Assembly: GCA_036262035.1 (NCBI GenBank)
Contig: DATAJS010000013.1
Location: forward strand, 186,001-250,000
DNA from: Burkholderiales bacterium
GTDB lineage: Bacteria > Pseudomonadota > Gammaproteobacteria > Burkholderiales > SG8-41
Reading direction: 5' to 3'
Length of the DNA stretch: 64,000 nucleotides
In this document: piece after piece, positions 9,775-18,897 of the stretch
Numbering within the stretch: position 1 is the stretch's first letter
How the letters are laid out: each line of letters opens with the position of its first letter
Notes under the pieces: generated by a model
The model's database searches: none
What the model was told of the DNA's origin: nothing
The model's input: the letters and a program-made list of their open reading frames with translations, nothing else
Made by a program: the position numbers and the translations under genes

Positions 9775-10947
9775 CTAGCGTAGACCTCGCGCCAGATCCG
9801 CCTTGATGTCCTCGATATTCTCGAGGCCGACGGCGACCCGCAACAACCCCTCCCCGATCCCCGCCGCCGCGCGCGCTTCGGGCGTGATGCGTCCGTGAGT
9901 GGTCGACGCGGGGTGCGTGATCGTCGTCTTGGTGTCGCCGAGGTTCGCGGTGATCGAGAGCAGCCTGGTGTTGTCGACGACGCGCCACGCGGCTTCGCGG
10001 CCGCCTTTGACGTCGAAAGACACGATGCCGCCGCCGGTCTTCTGCTGCTTCATCGCGAGCGCGTGCTGCGGGTGTGACGCGAGCCCCGGGTAATACACGC
10101 GCTCGACGGCGGACTGCTCTTCCAGCCACTTCGCGAGCGTCAGCGACGCGGCCGACTGCGCCTCGAGGCGCAGCGCGAGCGTCTCCATGCCCTTGAGGAT
10201 GACCCACGCGTTGAACGCGCTGAGCGTCGGCCCCGCGGTGCGCAGGAAACCGAGCACGCCCTCGTACACCACGTCCTTCCTGCCGAGCACCGCGCCGCCG
10301 AGCACGCGCCCCTGCCCGTCCAGGTACTTGGTAGCTGAATGGATGACGACGTCCGCGCCGAGCTTCAGCGGCTGCTGGAGCGCGGGCGAGCAGAAGCAGT
10401 TGTCGACGACGAGCAGCGCACCGGCCTTCTTCGCGACGGCGGACAGCGCGGCGATGTCGTACACCTCGGTCAGCGGGTTCGACGGCGTCTCGACGAACAG
10501 CATGCGCGTGGCCGGCGTCACCGCGGCCTGCCACTTCGCGACGTCGGTTCCGGGGACGAACGTCGTCTCGATGCCGAAGCGCTTCATGATGTTGCCCAGG
10601 AGCTGTATGGTCGAGCCGAACACGCTCGCCGAGCACAGGATGTGATCGCCCGACTTCAGCAGGCCCATCACGCACGAGAGGATCGCCGCCATGCCCGACG
10701 AGGTCGAGATGCAGACTTCCGCGCCTTCCAGCGCGGCGAGGCGCTTCTCGAACACCGTCACCGTCGGGTTCGTGAAGCGCGAATAGATGTTGCCCGGCTC
10801 CTGATTGCTGAAGCGCGCCGCGGCCTGCGCCGCGGACTTGAAGACGAAGCTCGAGGTGAGATACAGCGCTTCGGAATGCTCGCCGAACTGGCTGCGCTCG
10901 ATGCCGCTGCGCACCGCCAGGGTGTCCAGTTGATAGTCGTCGCTCAT
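9775..10947 (-). CDS. metZ: O-succinylhomoserine sulfhydrylase
   Basis: PLP enzyme that condenses O-succinylhomoserine with sulfide to homocysteine (methionine synthesis). 390 residues from ATG 10947. Cys/Met-metabolism PLP family blocks are NIYSRFTNPT (53-62), FVETPSNP (151-158) and the PLP lysine Lys207 in SATKYLDGQGR. The start MSDDYQLDTLAVR fits the family. The frame runs upstream through a riboswitch leader and is not coding there. The SAM-II riboswitch and terminator just upstream explain its regulation: transcription is expected to stop when SAM is plentiful. Family alternative: cystathionine gamma-synthase; context and sequence favour metZ. Confidence 0.93.
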   Translation of the reverse strand: MSDDYQLDTLAVRSGIERSQFGEHSEALYLTSSFVFKSAAQAAARFSNQEPGNIYSRFTNPTVTVFEKRLAALEGAEVCISTSSGMAAILSCVMGLLKSGDHILCSASVFGSTIQLLGNIMKRFGIETTFVPGTDVAKWQAAVTPATRMLFVETPSNPLTEVYDIAALSAVAKKAGALLVVDNCFCSPALQQPLKLGADVVIHSATKYLDGQGRVLGGAVLGRKDVVYEGVLGFLRTAGPTLSAFNAWVILKGMETLALRLEAQSAASLTLAKWLEEQSAVERVYYPGLASHPQHALAMKQQKTGGGIVSFDVKGGREAAWRVVDNTRLLSITANLGDTKTTITHPASTTHGRITPEARAAAGIGEGLLRVAVGLENIEDIKADLARGLR

Positions 10948-10998
10948 GACATGTGTGCTTTCGCTGAAGCTGCACGAGGCGTGGGACTCGCGCAGCAC

Positions 10999-11039
10999 TA
11001 AAAATAAAAACCCGGTCAGCTCGAAGCTAAACCGGGTTT
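10999..11039 (-). terminator. Rho-independent terminator in the metZ leader
   Basis: On the minus strand AAACCCGGT (11039-11031) pairs with ACCGGGTTT (11016-11008), with an inner AGCT-TCG-AGCT hairpin, and is followed by a U-rich tract (11007-10999). It lies just downstream of the riboswitch and about 50 bp before the metZ start, so it would act as the expression platform. Confidence 0.85.
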
Positions 11040-11093
11040 CCCTCGCTTTAGCCGTATTTATTGAGCGCCCGCAAGCTGAAATCAAATCGGCGC
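11038..11093 (-). ncRNA. SAM-II riboswitch (metA motif) controlling metZ
   Basis: Read on the minus strand from 11093 the leader has GCGCCGATTTGA (P1 5' strand and loop), GCTTGCGGGCGC (P1 3' strand), then CAATAAATACGGCTAAAGC and GAGGG. P1 pairs GCGCC (11093-11089) with GGCGC (11069-11065). The spaced blocks GATTT, TTGC, AATAAAT, GCTAAA and GGG match my recall of the SAM-II consensus. A terminator follows directly. GCTAAA (11052-11047) is also perfectly complementary to TTTAGC (11031-11026) in the terminator, a possible antiterminator pairing. SAM-II is best known upstream of metA/metX/metZ in Alphaproteobacteria. The structure is inferred from sequence. Confidence 0.85.
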
Positions 11094-11161
11094 TGGAGTG
11101 AGGAAGCTACGCTTCGGTCATGGCCCTGTCAAGTTGCGGACCTCCGATCAAAGCTGTTGAA

Positions 11162-11307
11162 CCGCCAAGGACGCAAAGGAAAAGCAAATACGTCATTGCG
11201 AGGAGCGCCAGCGACGAAGCAATCTCGAAACGTTCGACCAGCGTGCGCCACGGGATCGCCACGCCGCCTTCGGCGGCTCGCGATGACACGCTTTGCGTCC
11301 TCGGCGG
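11162..11307. repeat. Composite repeat: CATTGCGAGG element nested inside a GGACGCAAAG palindrome
   Basis: Outer arms of 17 bp with one mismatch are at 11162-11178 (CCGCCAAGGACGCAAAG) and 11291-11307. Inside lies a second element beginning CGTCATTGCGAGGAGC (11191) and ending CTCGCGATGACACG (11278-11291). With the riboswitch and terminator this accounts for the 377-bp gap between purF and metZ. Confidence 0.7.
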
Positions 11308-11324
11308 TCGATTGCTTTCGGCTT

Positions 11325-12842
11325 TTACTCGACGACTTCGAGATCGAGATCCAGCTGATTCTCCGCGGCGACCGCGGCCTCGACGCCTTCCCTGCGCAGC
11401 GCTTCCACGCCCTGCAGGTATTCGGGCGTGATGTCGCCGGTGATGTAGATGCCCGAGAAGCACGACGTCTCGAAGTTCTGCACCGCGGGATTGACGCTGC
11501 GCACGTCCTCGATCAGCGCGTCGAGATCCTGGTAGATGAGCTCGTCGCAGCCGATCTCCTTGGCGATCTCCGCGTCGGTGCGGCCGGTCGCGATGAGCTC
11601 GTCGGGGCTCGGCATGTCGATGCCGTAGACGTTGGGATAACGCACGGGCGGCGCCGCGGACGCGAAGAACACCTTGCGCGCGCCGGCGTCGCGGGCCATC
11701 TGCACGATCTCCCGGCTCGTGGTGCCGCGCACGATCGAATCATCGACGAGCAGCACGTTCTTGCCCTGGAACTCCATGCCGATCGCGTTGAGCTTCTGCC
11801 TCACCGATTTCTTGCGCGTCGCCTGCCCGGGCATGATGAACGTGCGGCCGATGTAGCGATTCTTGATGAACCCTTCGCGGTACGGCAGGTTGAGGTGCTT
11901 GGAGAGCTGCATCGCCGCGGGCCGGCTCGAATCCGGGATCGGGATCACCACGTCGATGTCGAGGTGCGGGCACTCGTTCTTGATCTTCTCGCCGAGGCTC
12001 TCGCCCATGCGCAGGCGCGTCTCGTACACCGAGATGCCGTCGATCACCGAGTCGGGCCGCGCCAGGTATACGAACTCGAAGATGCAGGGATTGAGCGTCG
12101 CTCCGGGGGCGCACGCCTGGGCGTGGAAGTTGCCGTCGAGGTCGATGAAGATCGCCTCGCCCGGCGCGACGTCGCGCACCAGCTCGTAACCGAGCGTATC
12201 GAGCGCGACGCTCTCCGAAGACACGAGATACTCGGCGCCGTTCGGCGTGTCCATCCGGCCGAACACGAGCGGGCGGATGCCGTAGGGATCGCGGAACGCG
12301 AGCAGACCGTAGCCGGCGATCATCGCGACGACCGCGTACGCGCCGCGCACGCGGCGATGCACGCCCGACACCGCTTTGAAGATCGTCGCCGGGTCGAGCT
12401 TGTAGTTGGTCGCGGCTTCCTGCAGCTCGTGCGCTAGAACATTCAGCAGCACCTCGGAATCCGAGTTGGTGTTGACGTGCCGCAGGTCGGTGCGGAACAG
12501 ATCGCTCTTGAGCTGCTCGGTGTTGGTGAGGTTGCCGTTATGGCCGAGCACGATGCCGAACGGCGAGTTGACGTAGAACGGCTGCGATTCCGCCGCCGAC
12601 CACGCCGAGCCGGCGGTGGGATAGCGCGTGTGAGCGATGCCCCCGTTGCCGGTCAGCACGCGCATGTTGCGGGTGCGGAACACGTCCCGGACCATGCCCG
12701 GGCCTTTGTGGATGTGGAAGTTGGACCCGTCCGCCGTCACGATGCCGGCCGCATCCTGGCCGCGATGCTGCAGCACCAGCAGCCCGTCGTACAGGAGCTG
12801 GTTCACGGGGTTGGCTGCGACTACACCCAGGATTCCGCACAT
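11325..12842 (-). CDS. purF: Amidophosphoribosyltransferase
   Basis: First committed step of purine synthesis: PRPP plus glutamine gives phosphoribosylamine. 505 residues. The N-terminal nucleophile is Cys2 in MCGILGVV, followed by LLVLQHRGQDAAGI and the glutamine-pocket block AHTRYPTAGS. The C-terminal PRPP-binding loop VLLVDDSIVRGTTS lies near residue 363. This enzyme class lacks the iron-sulfur propeptide, since translation starts directly at Met-Cys. The order cvpA-purF, 10 bp apart, is the classic operon arrangement. Confidence 0.97.
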   Translation of the reverse strand: MCGILGVVAANPVNQLLYDGLLVLQHRGQDAAGIVTADGSNFHIHKGPGMVRDVFRTRNMRVLTGNGGIAHTRYPTAGSAWSAAESQPFYVNSPFGIVLGHNGNLTNTEQLKSDLFRTDLRHVNTNSDSEVLLNVLAHELQEAATNYKLDPATIFKAVSGVHRRVRGAYAVVAMIAGYGLLAFRDPYGIRPLVFGRMDTPNGAEYLVSSESVALDTLGYELVRDVAPGEAIFIDLDGNFHAQACAPGATLNPCIFEFVYLARPDSVIDGISVYETRLRMGESLGEKIKNECPHLDIDVVIPIPDSSRPAAMQLSKHLNLPYREGFIKNRYIGRTFIMPGQATRKKSVRQKLNAIGMEFQGKNVLLVDDSIVRGTTSREIVQMARDAGARKVFFASAAPPVRYPNVYGIDMPSPDELIATGRTDAEIAKEIGCDELIYQDLDALIEDVRSVNPAVQNFETSCFSGIYITGDITPEYLQGVEALRREGVEAAVAAENQLDLDLEVVE

Positions 12843-12852
12843 CGAAAGAGCC

Positions 12853-13344
12853 TCAATCGTATGACAGATATTGCGCGACGGCGCGCGGCAGCCACGGCTT
12901 CAACACCCCTGCCAGCGCTTCGAGCGGAGGGCTGAGTATCGCATCACTCCACGCCGGCTGCCGCGGCAGCGCGGTGAGGCCGGCGACCAGCACCAGCACC
13001 AGCACGATAAGCAGCCCCCGGGCGAAGCCGAAGAAGCCGCCGAGCAGGCGGTCTTCGAGCCCGAGCCCCGCATTCTTCAGCAGCTTCGATGCGATCATCG
13101 CCGCGATGCTCGTCAGCACCAGCGTCACGACGAACACCGAGACGAACGCCACCAGCACGCGGACCGAATCGTCGGCGATCATCGCCGCGAACCACTGCGA
13201 CACCGTGGCCGAAAGCGCGTTCGCCGCGAAGAATGCGATCACCCAGCCCGCCAGCGAGAGCGCTTCCCGCGTAAAACCTCTGACCACGCTGACCAGAACC
13301 GACGAGCCCACGATGAACAGGACGGCGTAGTCGAAGAGCGTCAT
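12853..13344 (-). CDS. cvpA: CvpA family inner-membrane protein
   Basis: 163 residues with four hydrophobic segments (DYAVLFIVGSSVLVSVV; LAGWVIAFFAANALS; VLVAFVSVFVVTLVLTSIAAM; GFFGFARGLLIVLVLVLVAGL) and the family-typical start TLFDYAVL. CvpA is needed for colicin V production in E. coli and affects envelope integrity; the molecular function is unclear. It lies immediately upstream of purF and downstream of the SPOR gene on the same strand. Confidence 0.92.
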   Translation of the reverse strand: MTLFDYAVLFIVGSSVLVSVVRGFTREALSLAGWVIAFFAANALSATVSQWFAAMIADDSVRVLVAFVSVFVVTLVLTSIAAMIASKLLKNAGLGLEDRLLGGFFGFARGLLIVLVLVLVAGLTALPRQPAWSDAILSPPLEALAGVLKPWLPRAVAQYLSYD

Positions 13345-13384
13345 TCTTAATTCGGCAAGGACGTGCTTTTCGTCGGCGCCGGAT

Positions 13385-14041
13385 TCATTTCGCCACCACC
13401 TTCCCGTCCAGACCGGCCTTCTTCAGCGTATCGCGCGCGGTTTCGGCCGCTTCGCGCGTCGCATACGGGCCCGCGCGCACGCGAGTGATCTCGCCCGATT
13501 TGGTGGTCACGGCCTCGGTATAGGTCTTCACGCCCGCCGCGGTCATCTGCTTCTGGAGTTGCTTCACCCGCGCGGCATCGGCGAGCGCGGCAACCTGGAC
13601 GACATACGCGCCCGAAACGGTCGCGCCGTCTTTCGTCGAGGCTGTCTTCGCATGGGGCTTGGCCTCGTCCTTCGCTTCGTGAGCCTTCTCTTCGACCGGC
13701 CTGGTCTCTGCGACCTTCGCGGGCGCTTCCGCCTTCGGCGCGTCCTTGGCCGCTGCGGCCGGCGCCTGCGGCATGCCCTTGATCGGCGAGGTCTCGGGCA
13801 CGGCCGACGCCTTGGGCGACGCGGCCGTCACCGGAGGCGGAGCGCTGGCCTTGAGCTTGAGCTCGCCCGAGTCGGGCGAAGGAATCTGGATGTCGACATT
13901 CTGCGTGACCGGCTTGGGCTCGGAGTCGAGCACCATCGGCAGGATCACGGCGACTGCGGTGACCAGCACGATCGCGCCGACGAGGCGGCGGCGTGCGCGT
14001 TTCTTGAGCTGGAGTTCTTCGTCGCTAATCGGTCTCGCCAT
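13385..14041 (-). CDS. SPOR-domain protein (DedD/FtsN-like)
   Basis: 218 residues from ATG 14041. A short cytosolic basic stretch (KKRARRRL) and one membrane anchor (VGAIVLVTAVAVILPMVL) come first, then a Pro/Ala/Lys-rich periplasmic linker. The C-terminal SPOR domain (YVVQVAALADAARVKQLQKQ to ARDTLKKAGLDGKVVAK) binds glycan strands lacking peptide stems at the division septum. The longer frame starts at GTG 14086, overlapping folC as GTGA. The ATG at 14041 has AGGAG 5 bases upstream, so it is preferred. In E. coli dedD also sits between folC and cvpA. Confidence 0.88.
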   Translation of the reverse strand: MARPISDEELQLKKRARRRLVGAIVLVTAVAVILPMVLDSEPKPVTQNVDIQIPSPDSGELKLKASAPPPVTAASPKASAVPETSPIKGMPQAPAAAAKDAPKAEAPAKVAETRPVEEKAHEAKDEAKPHAKTASTKDGATVSGAYVVQVAALADAARVKQLQKQMTAAGVKTYTEAVTTKSGEITRVRAGPYATREAAETARDTLKKAGLDGKVVAK

Positions 14042-14082
14042 GCCGCTCCTGCGCTTCGCGCGGCTGTCCTTGCTTTCGGAGC

Positions 14083-15369
14083 TCACCGAGCCCCGCCAAT
14101 ACCAACGTCGCGCACCGCCATAACCGCAGCTACCGTGTAGAACGAGCCAAACACCACGATTCTATCATCCGGGGCCGCGCGATCACAGACTGATCGATAG
14201 GCGGCGGCGATGCTTTCGAAAGCCGAAACGGATTCGAACACCGAGGCGCGCGCGAGTTCCTCGCGCAGCGCGGCCGCGTCGGCGCCGCGAGGGCCTACGC
14301 TCGGGGCGACGAGCCATTCGTCGATGTGGTCGCGGACCGCGTCGATGACACCCGCAATGTCCTTGTCCTTGAGCATCGCGAAGACCGCGTAGGTGCGCCC
14401 CGCGCTCTTCATATGGGCGAGGTTGTGCGCGAGCGAGCGCGCGGCCGCCGGATTGTGCGCGACGTCGAGGATGACCAGCGGCCGCCCCGGCAGCACCTGG
14501 AAGCGCGCCGGGTTCTCCGCGGTGAGGAGGCCCGTGCGGATGTTGCCGGCGCTCACCGGCAGCCGCTCGCGCAGCGTGTCGAGCGCGGCCAGCACCGCCG
14601 ATGCGTTGGCAATCTGGAACTCCCCACGCAGCGCCGGATGCGGCAGGCCGTGCCGCTCGCGCTCCGGTCCCCAGTAGCGCCACTGCTGCGCTTGCGCCTC
14701 GTAACCGAAGTCGCGCTGGATGAGGAGGAGCTGCGCCCCGATCGCCGCCGCGTGATCGGTGACGGTCGACGGCGGATGGCGGTCGGCGCAGACCGCGGGC
14801 CGCCCGCGGCGAAAGATTCCCGCTTTTTCGAAACCGATCGCCTCACGCGTGCCGCCGAGGTAATCGACATGGTCGAGGTCGACGCTCATGAGCAGTGCGC
14901 AATCGGCGTCGAAGGCGTTGACCGCGTCGAGCCTGCCGCCCAGGCCCACTTCGAGCACCGCGACCTCGACGTTCTCGCGCATGAAGAGCCACATCGCCGC
15001 GAGCGTGCTGAACTCGAAGTAGGTGAGCGGGATGTCGCCGCGCGCGGTTTCGACCGCGCCGAGCGCCGTGATGATCGCCTCATCCGAAGCTTCGCGGCGT
15101 CCCACATGGATGCGCTCGTTGTAGCGCAGGATGTGCGGCGAGGTGTAGCAACCGACGCGGTAGCCCGCCTCGTCGAGGATCGCTTCGAGCATCGCGCACG
15201 CCGAGCCTTTGCCGTTGGTGCCGCCGACGGTGACGATCGGAAAAGACGGCGTGAGACCCATCGCGTCCCTGACCGCGTTCACGCGATCGAGTCCCATCTC
15301 GATCGCGCGCGGGTGCACGCGTTCGATATGGGTCAGCCACTCGTCGAGGGTCGCGCCGGCAGCGAGCAC
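14083..15369 (-). CDS. folC: Bifunctional folylpolyglutamate/dihydrofolate synthase
   Basis: Adds glutamate to dihydropteroate and to folates. 428 residues, Mur-ligase fold. The ATP-binding loop is GGTNGKGS at 49-56. Other blocks are YTSPHILRYNERI, the Mg-site region EVGLGGRLDAVN, SVDLDHVDYLG and ILDVAHNPAAA. It follows accD with a 19-bp gap and its stop overlaps the longest SPOR frame. The order accD-folC-dedD-cvpA-purF is the same as in E. coli. Confidence 0.95.
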   Translation of the reverse strand: MLAAGATLDEWLTHIERVHPRAIEMGLDRVNAVRDAMGLTPSFPIVTVGGTNGKGSACAMLEAILDEAGYRVGCYTSPHILRYNERIHVGRREASDEAIITALGAVETARGDIPLTYFEFSTLAAMWLFMRENVEVAVLEVGLGGRLDAVNAFDADCALLMSVDLDHVDYLGGTREAIGFEKAGIFRRGRPAVCADRHPPSTVTDHAAAIGAQLLLIQRDFGYEAQAQQWRYWGPERERHGLPHPALRGEFQIANASAVLAALDTLRERLPVSAGNIRTGLLTAENPARFQVLPGRPLVILDVAHNPAAARSLAHNLAHMKSAGRTYAVFAMLKDKDIAGVIDAVRDHIDEWLVAPSVGPRGADAAALREELARASVFESVSAFESIAAAYRSVCDRAAPDDRIVVFGSFYTVAAVMAVRDVGIGGAR

Positions 15370-15388
15370 GCGTGGAACGAAGCCGCCG

Positions 15389-16255
15389 TCAGGCGGCGGC
15401 CGGCATCCTGAGAAGCATGGACAGCACGTGCGCGATCTTCTCGGGCAGCTTGCGGCGATCGACGATCATGTCGATCGCGCCGTGCTCGAGCAGGAACTCG
15501 GAGCGCTGGAAGCCTTCGGGCAGCGTCTCGCGCACGGTCTGCTCGATCACGCGAGGTCCGGCGAAACCGATCAGCGCGCCCGGCTCGGCGATGACGACGT
15601 CGCCGATCATGGCGAAGCTCGCGGAGACCCCGCCCATCGTCGGATCGGTGAGCACCGAGATGAACGGCAGCTGCTCGTCGGCGAGCCTGGTCAGCACCGC
15701 GCAGGTCTTCGCCATCTGCATGAGCGAGAGCACGCCTTCCTGCATGCGGGCGCCGCCGGTGGCGGTGATGCAGATGTACGGCAGGCGCTGCTCGAGGCAG
15801 ACGTTGGCGCCGCGCACGAAGCGCTCGCCGACCACCGAGCCCATCGAGCCGCCGAGGAAGCCGAACTCGAATGCGGAAGCGACCACGGGGATGGCGCGTA
15901 TGCTCCCCTGCATCACGACCAGCGCGTCTTCTTCCTGGGTGTCGTTGCGCGCCTCCTGCAGGCGCTCGGTGTAGCGGCGGCTGTCCTTGAACTTGAGGGT
16001 GTCGACGGGAACGACTTCGGCTCCGATCTCGTGGCGGCCTTCGCGGTCGAGCAGGTAGTCGAGGCGCTCGCGCGCCGAGATGCGGTTATGGAAGCTGCAC
16101 TTGGGACAGACGTGAAAGTTCTTCTCGAGGTCGGAGCGGTAGAGCACCGCTTCGCACGACTCGCACTTGCTCCACAGGCCCTCGGGGACTTTCTTGCCGG
16201 TGGCGGCGGCGTCGTGCTTGATCTTGGGCGGGAGTAGCTTCTGGATCCAGCTCAT
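15389..16255 (-). CDS. accD: Acetyl-CoA carboxylase carboxyltransferase subunit beta
   Basis: Carboxyltransferase half of acetyl-CoA carboxylase, working with AccA to make malonyl-CoA for fatty acids. 288 residues starting [12 protein letters not shown]. The zinc ribbon has Cys31, Cys34, Cys50 and Cys53. The crotonase-fold core shows [23 protein letters not shown] and [13 protein letters not shown]. Its ATG overlaps the trpA stop as ATGA (16252-16255), so it is translationally coupled to trpA. The frame extends far upstream inside trpA, but that is a shadow. Confidence 0.97.
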   Translation of the reverse strand: MSWIQKLLPPKIKHDAAATGKKVPEGLWSKCESCEAVLYRSDLEKNFHVCPKCSFHNRISARERLDYLLDREGRHEIGAEVVPVDTLKFKDSRRYTERLQEARNDTQEEDALVVMQGSIRAIPVVASAFEFGFLGGSMGSVVGERFVRGANVCLEQRLPYICITATGGARMQEGVLSLMQMAKTCAVLTRLADEQLPFISVLTDPTMGGVSASFAMIGDVVIAEPGALIGFAGPRVIEQTVRETLPEGFQRSEFLLEHGAIDMIVDRRKLPEKIAHVLSMLLRMPAAA

Positions 16256-17067
16256 GCAGCCTCCGCTTTCGATTGATCGAGCGCTTTGCGGATCGTCGAC
16301 AGCCACGCCGTCACCCGCGCGTTGATCTCGTCGGGCTTGGAGCTCTCGATCTCCTGCACCAGGCGGCTGCCGATGACGACCGCATCGGACACGCTCGCGA
16401 TCGAGCGCGCGGTCTCGGCATCGCGGATGCCGAAGCCCACGCCCAGCGGCAGCTCGGTGTGCGCGCGGATGCGCGCGAGCTTGTCCGAGACGTCGGAGAG
16501 ATCGATGTTGGCCGCGCCGGTCACGCCTTTGAGCGAGACGTAATAGAGGTAGCCGCGGCCCAGCGCGGAGACCTGCTTCAAGCGTCCTTCGGTCGTCGTC
16601 GGCGACAGCAGGAAGATGGTATCGAGGCCGCGGGAATCGAGGAGCTTCACCATGCCCTCGGCTTCCTCCGGCGGATAGTCGACGACGAGCACGCCGTCCA
16701 CGCCGGCGGCTTTCGCGGCGTCCGCGAAGCGCTCCTCGCCCATCGCCTCGATCGGGTTGCCGTAGCCCATCAGCACGACCGGCGTGTCCGCGTTCGTCTT
16801 CCTGAACTCCGCGACGTAACCGATCACGTCCTTCAGCGACACGCCGTGCTTCAGCGCGCGCTCGCTGGAGCGCTGGATCACCGGGCCGTCGGCCATCGGA
16901 TCGGAGAACGGCACCCCGAGCTCGATCACGTCCGCTCCCCCGGCGACGAGCGCGTGCATGAGCGGCACCGTGACCTGCGGCTGCGGATCGCCCGCGGTGA
17001 CGAAGGGAATCAGGGCCTTGCGGCCGTCGGCGCGCAGCTTGTCGAACGCGGCAGTGATGCGAGACAT
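16252..17067 (-). CDS. trpA: Tryptophan synthase alpha subunit
   Basis: Cleaves indole-3-glycerol phosphate to indole, which tunnels to TrpB. 271 residues from ATG 17067. Catalytic Glu49 and Asp60 fall in [17 protein letters not shown]. The phosphate-binding blocks GVGFGIRD and VIGSRLV are present. Start and trpB stop overlap by one base (TGATG). Coupled to accD downstream. Confidence 0.97.
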   Translation of the reverse strand: MSRITAAFDKLRADGRKALIPFVTAGDPQPQVTVPLMHALVAGGADVIELGVPFSDPMADGPVIQRSSERALKHGVSLKDVIGYVAEFRKTNADTPVVLMGYGNPIEAMGEERFADAAKAAGVDGVLVVDYPPEEAEGMVKLLDSRGLDTIFLLSPTTTEGRLKQVSALGRGYLYYVSLKGVTGAANIDLSDVSDKLARIRAHTELPLGVGFGIRDAETARSIASVSDAVVIGSRLVQEIESSKPDEINARVTAWLSTIRKALDQSKAEAA

Positions 17068-18284
17068 CAGAACTTGATCCCCGATTTCTCCGCGACGGTG
17101 TGCATGTCCTTGTCGCCGCGGCCGGAGAGGTTGACGAGCAGGATCTGGTCTTTCGGCAGCTTCGGCGCGATCTTCGCGGCATACGCGAGCGCGTGGCTCG
17201 ACTCGAGGGCGGGGATGATGCCTTCGAGGCGGCACAGATCGTGGAAGGCCTGCAGCGCCTCGTCATCGGTCACGGAGACGTACTCCGCGCGGCCGTTGTC
17301 CTTGAGCCACGCGTGCTCGGGGCCGACGCCGGGATAATCGAGGCCGGCCGAGATCGAATGCGTCTCGATGATCTGGCCGTGGTCGTCCTGGAGCAGGTAC
17401 GTGCGGTTGCCGTGCAGCACCCCGGGCTTGCCCGCGGTGAGCGTCGCGGCGTGCTTGCCGCTCTCGAGGCCGTGCCCCGCGGCTTCGACGCCGACCAGGC
17501 GCACGTTCGGCACCGAGATGTAGGGATAGAAGATGCCCATCGCGTTCGAGCCGCCGCCGACGCACGCGAGCACCACGTCGGGCTGCCGCCCGCAGAGCTC
17601 GCGCATCTGCTCGATCGCCTCGCGCCCGATGATCGACTGGAAGTCGCGCACCATCATCGGATACGGATGCGGACCCGCGACGGTGCCGATGATGTAGAAC
17701 GTGCTCTCGACGTTCGTCACCCAGTCGCGCATCGCTTCGTTCAGCGCGTCCTTCAGCGTCTTCGAGCCCGACTCGACCGGCACGACCGTCGTGCCGAGGA
17801 GCTTCATGCGGTAGACGTTCTGCACCTGGCGCTTGACGTCTTCGGAGCCCATGTAGACCACGCACTCGCATCCGAGCCGCGCCGCGATCGTCGCGGTCGC
17901 GACGCCGTGCATGCCCGCGCCGGTCTCGGCGATGATACGGGGCTTGCCCATGCGCTTGGCCAGCAGCGCCTGGCCGATCACGTTGTTGATCTTGTGCGCG
18001 CCGGTGTGATTGAGATCTTCGCGCTTCAGATAGACCTGCGCGCCGCCGAAGTGCTGCGACCAGCGCTTGGCGTGGTACACGGGGCTGGGGCGGCCGACGT
18101 AGTGCTTGAGCTCGTACGCGTACTCCGCGAGGAAATCGGGGTCGTTCTGATAGCGCGCGTACGCGTCTTTGAGCTCGTCGAGCGCGTGGATCAGGGTCTC
18201 CGCGACGAAGACGCCGCCGTACCTGCCGAAATGCCCTTTCGCGTCGGGCAGATCGTAGCTTTTCGCCTCAGTGACTTGCGTCAA
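17067..18284 (-). CDS. trpB: Tryptophan synthase beta subunit
   Basis: PLP enzyme joining indole and serine to make tryptophan. 405 residues. The PLP lysine is Lys98 in HTGAHKINN; the phosphate-binding run GGGSNAMG and the C-terminal SGRGDKD block are present. The start overlaps the trpF stop by 17 bp. Together trpF, trpB and trpA form the second half of the tryptophan pathway; trpE, G, D and C are not in this window. Confidence 0.98.
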   Translation of the reverse strand: MTQVTEAKSYDLPDAKGHFGRYGGVFVAETLIHALDELKDAYARYQNDPDFLAEYAYELKHYVGRPSPVYHAKRWSQHFGGAQVYLKREDLNHTGAHKINNVIGQALLAKRMGKPRIIAETGAGMHGVATATIAARLGCECVVYMGSEDVKRQVQNVYRMKLLGTTVVPVESGSKTLKDALNEAMRDWVTNVESTFYIIGTVAGPHPYPMMVRDFQSIIGREAIEQMRELCGRQPDVVLACVGGGSNAMGIFYPYISVPNVRLVGVEAAGHGLESGKHAATLTAGKPGVLHGNRTYLLQDDHGQIIETHSISAGLDYPGVGPEHAWLKDNGRAEYVSVTDDEALQAFHDLCRLEGIIPALESSHALAYAAKIAPKLPKDQILLVNLSGRGDKDMHTVAEKSGIKF

Positions 18285-18897
18285 CGTCCCGGACTCCTTG
18301 AATGAACGCGGCGATCTTCGCCTCGTCCTTGATGCCTTTGGATGCTTCCACGCCGCTCGACACGTCCACGGCCCATGGCTTCACCGCGCGCACGGCTGCA
18401 CGGACGTTGTCGGGATTGAGGCCGCCGGAGAGCACGATGGGCAGCGGCAGCGAAGGCGGTATCAATGCCCAGTCGAAAGTCGCTCCGGTCCCGCCGTGCA
18501 GTCCGTCCTGGTAGGCGTCGAGCAGCAGCGCCTGGGCGCTCTCAAAATCGCGCGCGTATTGTATCAAATCGACCCCCGGCCGGACCCGCACCGCTTTCAC
18601 GTACGGCAGGCCTGCGCGCGCGCAGAAATCGGGCGTCTCCGAGCCGTGGAACTGGATGAGCTGTATGCCCGCGCGCTCGACGGTCCGCCGAACCTCGTCG
18701 CCGGAAGCATCGACGAAAAGACCGACGGGCGTGACGAAAGGCGGCAGCGCCCGGACGATGCGCGCGGCCGTTTCGGGCGCGACGTAGCGCGGGCTCGGCG
18801 CGTAGAACACCAGCCCGATCGCGTGCGCCCCATGGTGCGCGGCCGCCAGCGCGTCCTCGATGCGCGTGACGCCGCAGATCTTGACCGCGGTCCTCAC
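18268..18897 (-). CDS. trpF: Phosphoribosylanthranilate isomerase
   Basis: Amadori rearrangement of phosphoribosylanthranilate. 209 residues of TIM barrel. The general base Cys8 (VKICGVTR) and general acid Asp127 (LLLDAYQ) are both present, with phosphate-binding SGGLNPDNV. The start is GTG 18897, which overlaps the truA stop as GTGA. No ATG precedes the catalytic Cys, and the longer open frame upstream is a truA shadow. Confidence 0.94.
   Translation of the reverse strand: MRTAVKICGVTRIEDALAAAHHGAHAIGLVFYAPSPRYVAPETAARIVRALPPFVTPVGLFVDASGDEVRRTVERAGIQLIQFHGSETPDFCARAGLPYVKAVRVRPGVDLIQYARDFESAQALLLDAYQDGLHGGTGATFDWALIPPSLPLPIVLSGGLNPDNVRAAVRAVKPWAVDVSSGVEASKGIKDEAKIAAFIQGVRDVDASH

Noticed and set aside
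16256-17266. Long N-terminal extension of the accD frame
   Set aside because: Lies over trpA in another frame; the accD start MSWIQKLL with ATGA coupling is clear.
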